Source: an uncultured Flavobacteriales bacterium (lineage in GTDB: Bacteria; Bacteroidota; Bacteroidia; Flavobacteriales; Crocinitomicaceae). Taken from it: a stretch of DNA of 64,000 nucleotides. The stretch is from assembly GCA_946482515.1 (NCBI GenBank), contig CAMLRS010000016.1, forward strand, positions 9,241-73,240. The letters run 5' to 3'. The notes below the pieces were generated by a model. The model made no database searches and was not told the origin of the DNA. It saw nothing but the letters and a program-made list of their open reading frames with translations. The position numbers and the translations under genes are program-made. Shown piece by piece: positions 8,214 to 15,957 of this stretch (the first letter of the stretch is position 1; every line of letters starts with the position of its first letter).

Positions 8214-8295
8214 AGAAATTTGGCTACATTTAGGGGAGCTATTCGGCCGTGAAGCGCTTAGGTTTGCTTCATGTTTAATCACTAAATGAAACGCT

Positions 8296-8784
8296 ATGAA
8301 AGAATCACGAGAACTAACTGAACCGCACGACACTGAAATCTATCGTGCTGGTAGCTGGGATGCTATTGGAAAGTTTCAAAGAGTCAATGGAGAGGATGTT
8401 CTTTTTATTGAACTTACGATGGAAGATCTGAACTATAAAGTCAATATTCAAAAAATCCATACGATTGCTGACGTCAAAACCAAATTAGGCATCAGTGAGC
8501 TTCCTGAAAATTTCTTGGACACGATTACAGATCCAAATGCTGGACTCGAAGATAACGACTACGTGATCTTTGTTGAAGTGGATAAAGTGCCGAATGAACC
8601 TGTAGGTCAGCCCGGAACCACAACAGTTCCAACAGGACTGAAACAAGTGAATTCCGGTGGAAAACCATTTTTTATTGCCCTGCATGTCGATGGCAATAAA
8701 GACCGTAAATACAAGCGCAAAACACAAGCCATTGTCACGAATCAACAGCCAATGCGCTATCTGTTAAATATCCAATTAAACTAA
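8296..8784 (+). CDS. Unknown protein, tandem paralog A
   Basis: A 162-residue soluble protein with no signal peptide, not recognised. It has a C-terminal signature, residues about 143-154, KYKRKTQAIVT, preceded by GKPFFIALHVDGNKDR. The next gene has the same signature (HYKRKTQSIVT after GKPLHILTLVGGKG) at the same distance from its end, so the two are tandem paralogs. The middle is acidic, with a Pro/Gly/Thr-rich linker (about 100-117, PNEPVGQPGTTTVPTG). Base composition is clearly more A/T-rich than the surrounding core genes. It is 7 nt before paralog B and probably cotranscribed with the following sensor kinase. Confidence 0.65.
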   Translation: MKESRELTEPHDTEIYRAGSWDAIGKFQRVNGEDVLFIELTMEDLNYKVNIQKIHTIADVKTKLGISELPENFLDTITDPNAGLEDNDYVIFVEVDKVPNEPVGQPGTTTVPTGLKQVNSGGKPFFIALHVDGNKDRKYKRKTQAIVTNQQPMRYLLNIQLN

Positions 8785-8791
8785 TTTTAAT

Positions 8792-9247
8792 ATGACAACG
8801 CCTAGAAGTAAAAAACTGAAAGAAGAAGATCTTACCAGTCCATTCGTACTTGCGTGTTGTGAAGCGCAGGGGTATGTTTTGAAAGTTGCAGAAGGAGAGC
8901 CTGTGAAAGTGGTTTTTCGAAGACAACTAATTAGCTCTATAACAAAAATTGAACATTTTAAAATCGACCTGGATAATCTTCCTGACGGTATTAGTGCTGC
9001 TGAACTAGAGGATGCGGAAAATGGTGAATTTCTATTGTTAATACATTTTGATAGAGAATTTTCAAATGTATATGAACCTTCCGAATTGATACTTATCGAC
9101 ACTCCTTTTAAACTCAATGAAGAAGGAAAACCATTACATATTCTAACATTAGTTGGCGGTAAAGGAAGGCACTACAAACGCAAAACACAGTCCATTGTAA
9201 CAATCGGTGGAACTGTTATTGACATTCATTTAATCTCCATTGGTTAA
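8792..9247 (+). CDS. Unknown protein, tandem paralog B
   Basis: A 151-residue soluble protein of unknown function, paralogous to the gene 7 nt upstream through the C-terminal block GKPLHILTLVGGKGRHYKRK followed by TQSIVT. It lacks the Pro/Gly/Thr linker of paralog A. The last three codons overlap the TTG start of the histidine kinase gene by 8 nt, which strongly suggests one transcript and translational coupling. A/T-rich like its neighbour and like the first half of the kinase gene. The pair could be partners or targets of the signalling system, but nothing in the sequence proves it. Confidence 0.65.
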   Translation: MTTPRSKKLKEEDLTSPFVLACCEAQGYVLKVAEGEPVKVVFRRQLISSITKIEHFKIDLDNLPDGISAAELEDAENGEFLLLIHFDREFSNVYEPSELILIDTPFKLNEEGKPLHILTLVGGKGRHYKRKTQSIVTIGGTVIDIHLISIG

Positions 9248-11027
9248 ACGAATTACCATAACAAAAATATCCCTGCTGTTGTTTCTAATAACGGCAGGGA
9301 TTTCTCATGCGCAAACCAAAGCTGATATAGATAAACTAGGAGCTAGATTACAACAATCCTTCGAGAGGGGAAATCCAGACGTTCTGGTGTCACTTCAGCA
9401 ATTGCACCGTGACTCAAAGAAAATACATTACACAAAAGGTATTGCTCAATATTATGGCCTTAAGAGTCTTTATTGGCAGAGTAACAGTGAATACAAAAAG
9501 GCACTTTTTTGCCTGCGTAAATCACTTAATTTATATGAAGAGCTTAAGCTTTGGAATAAAGTAGCAGGAGTCTGTAATAATCTGGGTAATCTGTTCCACG
9601 AGTTAAAGCAGCCAAAACAAGCTATTAACTATTATAAAAAGGCACTAGCTTATTACAGAAAAACAGGTGACAAAACTCAATACGCAAGCACCTGCAGCAA
9701 TATAGGAGCTAATTACCACATTGAAGGTGAGGATACTACAGCTCTCAGGTTTTATAATGAAGCAATTGCTTTTATGGATTCTGTTTCAGACCCTATTGAT
9801 TATGCAAATCTATTATTGAATAAAGGCGGGATTTACGATCAACTAGGCATAAGTGACTCAGCAGAATATTATTATGACAAAGCTCTTCCTTTCTTTGAAC
9901 GTCTCGGCAATCCCGAAAGTTTAGCAAAAACCTATAACAACCTTGGCTATCACTATGAAATGTTAGGAGTTTATAAACGAGCGCTCTACTACTATCATCT
10001 GAGTATTAAAACCGCTCAAAAGGCAAATCCCTCTGCAGACATTTCTTCCTCACTTGAAGGTCTAATGATGATTCATAACCAACTTGGCAACAGAGATAGC
10101 ACTGAATATTATTATTTCGAGTTGGCTAGTTTAAATGAACGACTTTTTAAAGAACGTACCGATAGGGATATTCAGGAATCCGAAGCGAAATACAATGCCG
10201 AAAAAGCGCGTCGTGATGGCGATCGTAAAGCAGCGGATGAAAAATTCAAAAAAGATAGAATTACAATTTGGTTATTATTTACTGTAATAACCGCAATTAT
10301 TCTTCTTCTAATTTTTTGGACTATCCTTGAACGCAAACGCCGCAAAATCCGCCAGCAAATGAAGCTGCAGGAAGAAGAGATTGATCGCATGGTGCGCTCG
10401 CAGGAAGTACTGGCGTTTCAGTCGCAGCTGGAAGGTGAAGCGCAGGAACGTCGCCGGATTGCACAGGAGCTGCACGATCGCGTGGGCGGTTTGCTGGCAA
10501 CTTTGCACCTGCATTTTGAGGCGTTTACCGAGAAGAACAATGGCGTGAAAGACAGCGCTCCTTTGAAAGATCTGGTCAAAACGGCTATCCAGGAGGTGCG
10601 AACGGTTTCGCATAACCTCGAAGGCATCGGACAGGGAACGGATCTGCGACTGGCGCTCGAACAGCTGGAGAAAGGATTGAACTCCACCGGAAAATTGCAT
10701 TTGCAATTGTTTTACGAAGCCGATGAGGCGCAATTGTCTACGAAATTGACCGGCGAATTGTACAAGATCATCCAGGAACTGGTGACGAATACGCTGCGGC
10801 ATGCGAAAGCCCGGAACGTGACCTTGCAGATTTCCCAGCCGGATACCGATATCCAGGTGATTTACGAAGACGACGGCATCGGGTTCGATCCGGAGACCAT
10901 TCGCCGCGGTATGGGACTGAACGGCATCGTGCAACGTTGTCGCCACTTGGATGGCACATGCACGATCGACAGTCGCATCGGGAAAGGCAGCACCATCATC
11001 ATACAAATACCTCTACAAACACTTTAA
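9240..11027 (+). CDS. TPR-containing sensor histidine kinase (NarL/HisKA_3 type)
   Basis: A 595-residue membrane kinase. Signal peptide 1-24 (cleavage after SHA), periplasmic TPR region about 25-300, a membrane helix at about 341-363, coiled coil, a HisKA_3 dimerisation box with phospho-acceptor H412 in QELHDRVGGLLA, N-box N517 in ELVTNTLRHA, G1 DDGIG at 544-548 and G2 GMGLNGI at 557-563. Only a TTG fits as start; it overlaps the upstream gene by 8 nt. Its partner regulator follows after 2 nt. Composition changes sharply right after the membrane helix: nt 9421-9480 has 19/60 G+C, nt 10441-10500 has 39/60 (hand counts). The gene therefore looks like a fusion of a foreign sensor half with a resident kinase half. 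Confidence 0.9.
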   Translation: MVKRITITKISLLLFLITAGISHAQTKADIDKLGARLQQSFERGNPDVLVSLQQLHRDSKKIHYTKGIAQYYGLKSLYWQSNSEYKKALFCLRKSLNLYEELKLWNKVAGVCNNLGNLFHELKQPKQAINYYKKALAYYRKTGDKTQYASTCSNIGANYHIEGEDTTALRFYNEAIAFMDSVSDPIDYANLLLNKGGIYDQLGISDSAEYYYDKALPFFERLGNPESLAKTYNNLGYHYEMLGVYKRALYYYHLSIKTAQKANPSADISSSLEGLMMIHNQLGNRDSTEYYYFELASLNERLFKERTDRDIQESEAKYNAEKARRDGDRKAADEKFKKDRITIWLLFTVITAIILLLIFWTILERKRRKIRQQMKLQEEEIDRMVRSQEVLAFQSQLEGEAQERRRIAQELHDRVGGLLATLHLHFEAFTEKNNGVKDSAPLKDLVKTAIQEVRTVSHNLEGIGQGTDLRLALEQLEKGLNSTGKLHLQLFYEADEAQLSTKLTGELYKIIQELVTNTLRHAKARNVTLQISQPDTDIQVIYEDDGIGFDPETIRRGMGLNGIVQRCRHLDGTCTIDSRIGKGSTIIIQIPLQTL

Positions 11028-11029
11028 TC

Positions 11030-11659
11030 ATGAACCGCATACTCATTGCCGATGACCACAAATTGTTTCGCGACGGCGTCGTTTCTCTGTTGGAAACGCA
11101 TCCCGACCTGGAAATCGTTTGTCAGGCGGCCAACGGAAAGGAAGCCTTGCACTTTCTGGAAAATGAAACTGTAGCCCTGGCCCTGCTCGATATCAGTATG
11201 CCGGAAATGGACGGTATCGCGCTTACGACCGTAATCCGTGAACGTTTCCCCGATATCAAGGTGATTGTGCTGACGATGCACAACAACGCCGAAACGATCC
11301 AGGCTGTCATCAAAGCCGGTGCACAGGGTTATTTGCTCAAGGATTCTTCGAAACAGGAGCTGATTTACGGCATCGAAACCGTGCTCAACGGTGAAACGTA
11401 TTTTGCCGACCAGGTGAAGGATACGCTGATTGCCGGCTTCCGGTCGGAGAAAGTGATCACCGAAATCCGTCTTACGACGCGCGAAAAGGATATTCTCCAA
11501 CTGATCTGCCGCGAAATGACCACCCAGGAAATCGCCGATTCGCTGTTCATCAGCTCGCATACCGTGGAATCGCACCGCAAGAACCTGATTGCCAAAACGG
11601 GCGTTAAAAGCAGCGTGGGACTGGTGAAATTTGCGATTGAAAACGGCTTATGTGATTAG
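11030..11659 (+). CDS. Response regulator, NarL/FixJ (LuxR-type HTH) family
   Basis: A 209-residue two-domain regulator. Receiver domain 1-~120 with acidic pocket D8/D9, phospho-acceptor D54 in LLDISMPEMDG, T82 and K104; LuxR-type HTH about 142-205 with LTTREKDILQLICREMTTQE and SSHTVESHRKNL. It begins 2 nt after the kinase stop; the in-frame upstream extension into the kinase gene has no family similarity, so the ATG at 11030 is the start. It is the cognate regulator of the TPR kinase. Target promoters unknown. Confidence 0.93.
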   Translation: MNRILIADDHKLFRDGVVSLLETHPDLEIVCQAANGKEALHFLENETVALALLDISMPEMDGIALTTVIRERFPDIKVIVLTMHNNAETIQAVIKAGAQGYLLKDSSKQELIYGIETVLNGETYFADQVKDTLIAGFRSEKVITEIRLTTREKDILQLICREMTTQEIADSLFISSHTVESHRKNLIAKTGVKSSVGLVKFAIENGLCD

Positions 11660-11889
11660 TTAGAAGTTGCTGGTTACGAGTTGGGAGTTGCTTGTTGAAA
11701 CCGCAACTCTCCAACTATCAAACTCATAACTCGATAACTGTCCCTATGTGCTCTATGTATCTATGTGGTCAGACTGGACCGGGGACTGAAACCAACTTTG
11801 CAGCTATCAAACTCATAACTCAGCAAGTACATCTATGTGCCCTATGTTTCTATGTGGTAAAAGACTGGAGACTGATGACTTTTCTATAA
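11660..11889. repeat. Composite repeat array between convergent genes (AACTC, CTATGTG and GACTGGAG words)
   Basis: About 230 bp consisting almost only of repeat words. 11660-11740: AGTTGGGAGTTGC and its imperfect complement GCAACTCTCCAACT, then AACTCATAACTCGATAACTG. 11741-11767: CTATGTG words. 11768-11790: GACTGGACCGGGGACTG. 11804-11826: a second AACTCATAACTC run. 11831-11858: CTATGTG words again. 11859-11883: GACTGGAGACTGATGACT. The 28 nt at 11831-11858 are identical to 50542-50569. No gene or standard terminator is visible. Confidence 0.75.
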
Positions 11890-12867
11890 TCAATTTACCG
11901 GTCCTTTAGGAATGTTCGGCTTCCGAAAACGATTGATCATGTGCTTCGGATGAAATTTAGCCGGGGTGAACGCGATCGGGTGACCGACTTTCACCGCGTA
12001 GACTTTGGTGAATTTGGCTCCCAGGAAGATGATTTGCGAGGAATAATACATCCAGGCGAGCAATACGAGGATTGTTCCCGGAACGCCAATACTGCTGCCG
12101 AAAAAGTAGTTTTTCAGGTAATATTTGATCAGCAACTGCCCGATATACAACAGGATCGCCGTCACCGTAGCCCCGGCAAATGCCAGCTTCCACTCTACCG
12201 TGCCGTCGTGGAGGTATTTGAACACCAGCGCAAACAGCAGGACATTCGCTAAAATCGCTGCCACGTGCTGTGCCAGCCACAAAATGACGGATTCAACGGC
12301 ATTCAGGTCGCCGAAGAAATCCTGACCGAACGACAGCAGGATCGTCTGCCCGAAATACGTCAGGATGAGCAATAGACCGAACACAGGCAGGAAAATCACC
12401 GTCATGCCTCGTGAGCCGAGCGTATGGAGAAACTGCTTTTTCCGGTTGTCGAACACGACTTCTACATCGAGGAAGGCGTTCAGACTGGTGCGCAGGGACG
12501 CCAGCAAAGCCGAGCTGGATAGCAACAACGCAATGATTCCCACGATATTCATGACAACGCTTCCCTTTTCGAAATTCACATTCTGCATCACATCCATGAT
12601 AGCGCTGGTATCTTCCAGTCCAACCTGTTCGTGCAGGAGCTTGTCGATGATCGTCAGCATGGTGTTTTGCCCTACAAACCTCCCGAAGGAAATGAGCGAC
12701 AGGTAAATGATCGGTACCACGGCGAAAACCGTGTAATAGGCCAGTGCAGCGCCGTGAAAGAACGATTGCTCCTGGAAAAATTCGGTGAACGTTTCCTTGA
12801 TCAGTTGACCGATTTCCGGCCAGCTAAGCTTACGGATGTTGTTTTCGGATGCGGATAGCTCTGACAT
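11890..12867 (-). CDS. YihY/BrkB family inner-membrane protein
   Basis: A 325-residue protein with about six membrane helices. The family signature is present near the N-terminus (FFHGAALAYYTVFAVVPIIY, about 34-53) and near the C-terminus (GSSIGVPGTILVLLAWMYYSSQIIFLGA in parts, about 250-280, with AWMYYSSQI). The family was once called RNase BN; its transport or structural role is not settled. The ATG at 12867 is chosen, since the longer frame begins at a TTG. The start overlaps the end of the ABC ATPase gene by 38 nt, so the two are coupled. Confidence 0.88.
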   Translation of the reverse strand: MSELSASENNIRKLSWPEIGQLIKETFTEFFQEQSFFHGAALAYYTVFAVVPIIYLSLISFGRFVGQNTMLTIIDKLLHEQVGLEDTSAIMDVMQNVNFEKGSVVMNIVGIIALLLSSSALLASLRTSLNAFLDVEVVFDNRKKQFLHTLGSRGMTVIFLPVFGLLLILTYFGQTILLSFGQDFFGDLNAVESVILWLAQHVAAILANVLLFALVFKYLHDGTVEWKLAFAGATVTAILLYIGQLLIKYYLKNYFFGSSIGVPGTILVLLAWMYYSSQIIFLGAKFTKVYAVKVGHPIAFTPAKFHPKHMINRFRKPNIPKGPVN

Positions 12868-13759
12868 GTTCCAGTGATTGGGGGGCAAACAAAACTAGTT
12901 CTTCACCCTGATTTGTGCAAACAAAATTGCGCCAGTAAGCACCGGCAAAGGCAGCAGCCTCGAATGTAACGGCAATCCCCTCGCCTGCTTCAGCGATTTC
13001 ATATTCCGTCGGACGAAACAACAGTTGTTTTTTATCCAGCTCAATAGCATTGATTTCTCCGAAAAACAAGGCTTCATAAGCCGATTCGGGCTGAAAGTAA
13101 AACGCTTGCGGTGATCCGGAACGTTCGATCCGGCCATTGCGCATAAAATGGATTTCCGAGCACCATTGCAGCATGTCCTGTCCTTCGTGGGAAACGAGGA
13201 TACAAGTCGTGCCGCGGCGTTCCGATAATTGCTTCAGGTAACGGCCGATGCGCTCTTTCAGATGCACATCCAGGTGAGCAAATGGCTCGTCGAGCAGTAA
13301 CAGCTCAGGTTCTGCAGCCAGCGCACGTGCAATGGAGAGTCGCTGTTGTTCGCCGCCGGAAAGCAGAATCGCCTGCTGACTTCGCAGGTCCTTCAGCTCG
13401 ACCAGATCCAGCAATTCGTCGCAGAACCGCTCGCGAACGTCATTCGGCAGGTACAGCATTTTCTGAACGATGTTCTGCTCTACCGTGTGGTAATTGTCCA
13501 GGCCGAAATCCTGGTTGACAAGCTGAATATCCGGATGGCCGGGCACCAGTACTTCCGACGGACCTTTAACGCGTTTGCCGTCCCAGTTAACCGTTCCGGA
13601 AGCCGGTTCCAGCAAGCCCGCGATGATTTTCAGCAATGATGATTTTCCGCCTCCGCTTGGTCCGACGATGCCTGCAATCTGCCCTTTCGGTACTTCCAGT
13701 GAAAGTCCGTCGAGCACATTGCGCCCGAAATGCAGTTGGAGCTCGTCGACACGCAGCAT
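12830..13759 (-). CDS. ABC transporter ATP-binding protein
   Basis: A 309-residue ATPase. Walker A GPSGGGKSS 33-41, Q-loop Q84, signature LSGGEQQRLSIARAL 133-147, Walker B LLLLDEPFAHLD 153-164, switch H191 in ILVSHEG. After the nucleotide-binding domain come about 90 residues that could be a TOBE-like regulatory domain, as in importers of the Pot/CysA/FbpC group. No permease gene is adjacent: the downstream gene is YihY and the upstream one is unknown, so this is an orphan ATPase. It starts 2 nt after the stop of the upstream gene. Confidence 0.88.
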   Translation of the reverse strand: MLRVDELQLHFGRNVLDGLSLEVPKGQIAGIVGPSGGGKSSLLKIIAGLLEPASGTVNWDGKRVKGPSEVLVPGHPDIQLVNQDFGLDNYHTVEQNIVQKMLYLPNDVRERFCDELLDLVELKDLRSQQAILLSGGEQQRLSIARALAAEPELLLLDEPFAHLDVHLKERIGRYLKQLSERRGTTCILVSHEGQDMLQWCSEIHFMRNGRIERSGSPQAFYFQPESAYEALFFGEINAIELDKKQLLFRPTEYEIAEAGEGIAVTFEAAAFAGAYWRNFVCTNQGEELVLFAPQSLEHVRAIRIRKQHP

Positions 13760-13761
13760 AA

Positions 13762-14181
13762 TCAGTTACGCAATGCTTGTGGGAAATCCGGCAGGGCGAT
13801 GTAAATGCCCGGAATCGGGTTTTCGACCACTTCGGAATCGTTCAGGTAGATTTCGAGTCGCTTTTTGTCGGTTTGCAGAACGTATTCATCCAGCGATCGT
13901 TCAGAAACCACGATCGGTGTAATACCTGCTTCGCTGTGAAATGCAAACAGGGTGACATTCGGAATGTCGAACGAAAACGAGCTTCCATCCCCGCGCTCGC
14001 CGGCCAGTAGATACACCTGTTCGCGCAGTACTTCTACTTTCGAAAAATCGCCATTGATACGGAATTCATCCTCCCATTCATGCCTTACATTTTCGGCTGT
14101 TTCCTGGCCATTATTTTGCTCATCTGCGAATTCCTGTGAAAAATCGCTGCTTCTTAAAAAAATCTGTACGTTAAATGCCAT
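13762..14181 (-). CDS. Hypothetical soluble protein
   Basis: A 139-residue acidic protein without signal peptide or membrane helix; not recognised. Predicted mostly beta-strand in the second half (VTLFAFHSEAGITPIVVSER, LEIYLNDSEVVENPIPGIYI). It is the first gene of a minus-strand unit with the ABC ATPase, separated by only 2 nt, so it is likely cotranscribed. Confidence 0.6.
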   Translation of the reverse strand: MAFNVQIFLRSSDFSQEFADEQNNGQETAENVRHEWEDEFRINGDFSKVEVLREQVYLLAGERGDGSSFSFDIPNVTLFAFHSEAGITPIVVSERSLDEYVLQTDKKRLEIYLNDSEVVENPIPGIYIALPDFPQALRN

Positions 14182-14302
14182 AGATCAAAAGTAGTCAATC
14201 CCCCGGTATCGCGCTGCAAATCACTTCGAATAAGAATAATACGTTTCTTTTTATATAAAAAATATACGTATTGTGCCGTGATTAATTCTCCCGAATAAGC
14301 CA

Positions 14303-14331
14303 TTGCCAACCGATCGAAAAAAGTATATTTG
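14303..14331 (+). promoter_or_regulatory. Bacteroidota-type promoter before the STAS-like gene
   Basis: TTG at 14303-14305, an 18-nt spacer and TATATTTG at 14324-14331, matching the phylum consensus TTG-N17-23-TAnnTTTG. The start codon is 11 nt after the -7 box, so the transcript leader would be only a few nucleotides. Confidence 0.65.
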
Positions 14332-14342
14332 GATTACACTCT

Positions 14343-14732
14343 ATGCCTGCTACAATGAAAGAAGTCACTTCGGAAACCCGAACCCTGCACCTGTTAACTT
14401 CTGATATCGTGGAGATTACATACCACGCAGATGTCGTTATTACAATCGAACTTGCGAAAGAAGACATGCGCATCTATGAACAGTTCACGGAAAACAAGCC
14501 GTATAAAAAGCTTGTCACCGGAAGAGCGTTCAAAATAGATGTAGAGGTGCGAAAATTCATTGCTGCCGAGAACACCAAACGCAAGCATCTGATTATTGCA
14601 GAGGCGATTGTGGCCTCTTCTTCGCTGGGCAAAGCCGTATCGTATTTGTACCTGTTTTTCCAGAACCAGGCCTATCCCTGCAAGGTGTTCTCTACCAGGG
14701 ATAAGGCACTCAAATGGCTGACCGAGCAGTAA
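14343..14732 (+). CDS. Small STAS-like (DUF7793-like) protein
   Basis: A 129-residue soluble protein. Its pattern (beta strand around HLLTSDIVEITY, helix, VTGRAFKIDVEVRKFIAA, AEAIVASSSLGKAVSYLYLF, and a C-terminal CKVFSTRDKALKWL) resembles SpoIIAA/STAS-like domains of the DUF7793 kind seen in Bacteroidota; this is recognition from memory, not a search. Function unknown. The ATG at 14343 is given; the ATG at 14355 is almost as good because both follow the promoter immediately. It stands alone, 52 nt before rlmI. Confidence 0.6.
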   Translation: MPATMKEVTSETRTLHLLTSDIVEITYHADVVITIELAKEDMRIYEQFTENKPYKKLVTGRAFKIDVEVRKFIAAENTKRKHLIIAEAIVASSSLGKAVSYLYLFFQNQAYPCKVFSTRDKALKWLTEQ

Positions 14733-14757
14733 AATGCCTTAACATAGTCGTAAAAGC

Positions 14758-14765
14758 TATCTTTG
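14758..14765 (+). promoter_or_regulatory. -7 element of the rlmI promoter
   Basis: TATCTTTG, an exact match to TAnnTTTG, ends 19 nt before the rlmI ATG. A TTG at the expected -33 distance is not evident. Confidence 0.5.
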
Positions 14766-14784
14766 CAGCATCAAATAATACTGC

Positions 14785-15957
14785 ATGTTGCCTTCGGTTA
14801 TTCTTCTTCCTCAAAAAATGCAATCCATCGAACGTCGCCACCCCTGGATTTTCTCAGGGGCGCTGAAAGAAATGCCCGGCGATGTGGAAGACGGTGAAGT
14901 GGTTGTTGTAACCGATAAACAGGGAAATGAGCTGGCCAAGGGCCATTTTCAGCATGGATCGATCGCTGTGCGTGTGCTCACGTTCCAGGGCGAAGCTATT
15001 GATACGGCTTTTTACCGCAAGCGACTGGAGAATGCAGTTCGTCTGCGCCAGACACTGAACCTGTTCCGTGAAGACAATTCTATTTGCCGGCTGGTACATG
15101 GCGAAGGCGATCAATTGCCTGGACTCATCATCGATTATTACGGCGGTGTGGCGGTTATTCAATGCCACAGTCTTGGTATGTATCGTCAACTGGATTTGAT
15201 TGCCGAAGCATTGAAAGCCGCACTGGGCGATCAGCTCACGGCTATTTATTCCAAATCGCGCGAAACGCTGCCGAACCGTATTCCTGTAGAAGACGGCTAT
15301 CTATTTGGGGAAGCTTCAACTCCGCATGTGGCACTTGAAAACGGTGTAAAATACCAGCTCGACTGGATCACCGGCCAGAAAACAGGCTTTTTCATCGATC
15401 AGCGCGAAAACCGTGCGCTGCTGGCGAAATACGCCGCCGGCAAGAAAGTACTGAATACGTTCTGCTATTCCGGTGGATTCAGTCTTTCGGCGTTGCAGCA
15501 GGGTGCTACTGAAGTGCATTCGCTCGACAGCTCGAAAAAAGCCATCGAATTGACCGATAACAATATTGCGCTCAACAACTTCAGCGACCAGCATACGTCT
15601 ATCGTCGCCGATGCAATGGTTTATGTACGCGAAACAGGTGAAGAATACGACATAATTGTACTGGACCCTCCGGCTTTTGCCAAACACCGCGATAAGCGTC
15701 ACCAGGCTGTTCAGGGCTACAAACGCCTGAATGCGATGGCGATGTCGCACATTCGTCCGGGCGGGTTGCTGATGACCTATTCCTGTTCGCAGGTCGTGGA
15801 CAAGCAATTGTTCACCAATACGATCATTGCAGCGGCTATTGAAAGCGGTCGTTCGGTTCGTATCCTCGAACAGCTGCACCAGCCGGCCGATCACCCGATC
15901 AATGCCTTTCATCCGGAAGGTGAATACTTAAAAGGATTGTTATTGCAAATCGACTAA
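14785..15957 (+). CDS. rlmI: 23S rRNA m5C1962 methyltransferase RlmI
   Basis: A 390-residue class I SAM-dependent methyltransferase. N-terminal PUA domain about 1-75, central EEHEE-type domain, then the Rossmann domain with SAM loop NTFCYSGGFS (224-233), acidic LDSS (247-250), and catalytic motifs DPPAFAK (294-300) and TYSCS (331-335), the latter holding the Cys expected of an m5C enzyme. Length matches E. coli RlmI (396). The stop shares one base with the MATE start (TAATG). The family methylates C1962 of 23S rRNA; related annotations as generic class I rRNA methyltransferases are common in this phylum. Confidence 0.88.
   Translation: MLPSVILLPQKMQSIERRHPWIFSGALKEMPGDVEDGEVVVVTDKQGNELAKGHFQHGSIAVRVLTFQGEAIDTAFYRKRLENAVRLRQTLNLFREDNSICRLVHGEGDQLPGLIIDYYGGVAVIQCHSLGMYRQLDLIAEALKAALGDQLTAIYSKSRETLPNRIPVEDGYLFGEASTPHVALENGVKYQLDWITGQKTGFFIDQRENRALLAKYAAGKKVLNTFCYSGGFSLSALQQGATEVHSLDSSKKAIELTDNNIALNNFSDQHTSIVADAMVYVRETGEEYDIIVLDPPAFAKHRDKRHQAVQGYKRLNAMAMSHIRPGGLLMTYSCSQVVDKQLFTNTIIAAAIESGRSVRILEQLHQPADHPINAFHPEGEYLKGLLLQID

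Larger units (their letters stand above)
7914..8295. other. Divergent intergenic region with repeat words, a perfect palindrome and a promoter-like element
   Basis: No gene is visible on either strand. The first ~75 nt should hold the promoter of the TPR gene. From about 8001 to 8048 is a GTTAGTTGATGAGTTGCTGAG-type run (complement of the AACTCATAACTCG word), and 8053-8165 holds degenerate GACTGGAGACYG words in both orientations. The palindrome at 8196-8213 and a TACATTTA element at 8225-8232 lie before the first unknown paralog. Confidence 0.6.

Noticed and set aside
10308..11006. 232-codon minus-strand frame opposite the kinase domain
   Set aside because: Shadow of a G/C-rich coding stretch; the plus strand has all kinase motifs.
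11660..11889. CRISPR-like array
   Set aside because: Units are degenerate, of unequal length and from several families, with no constant repeat/spacer pattern and no cas genes.
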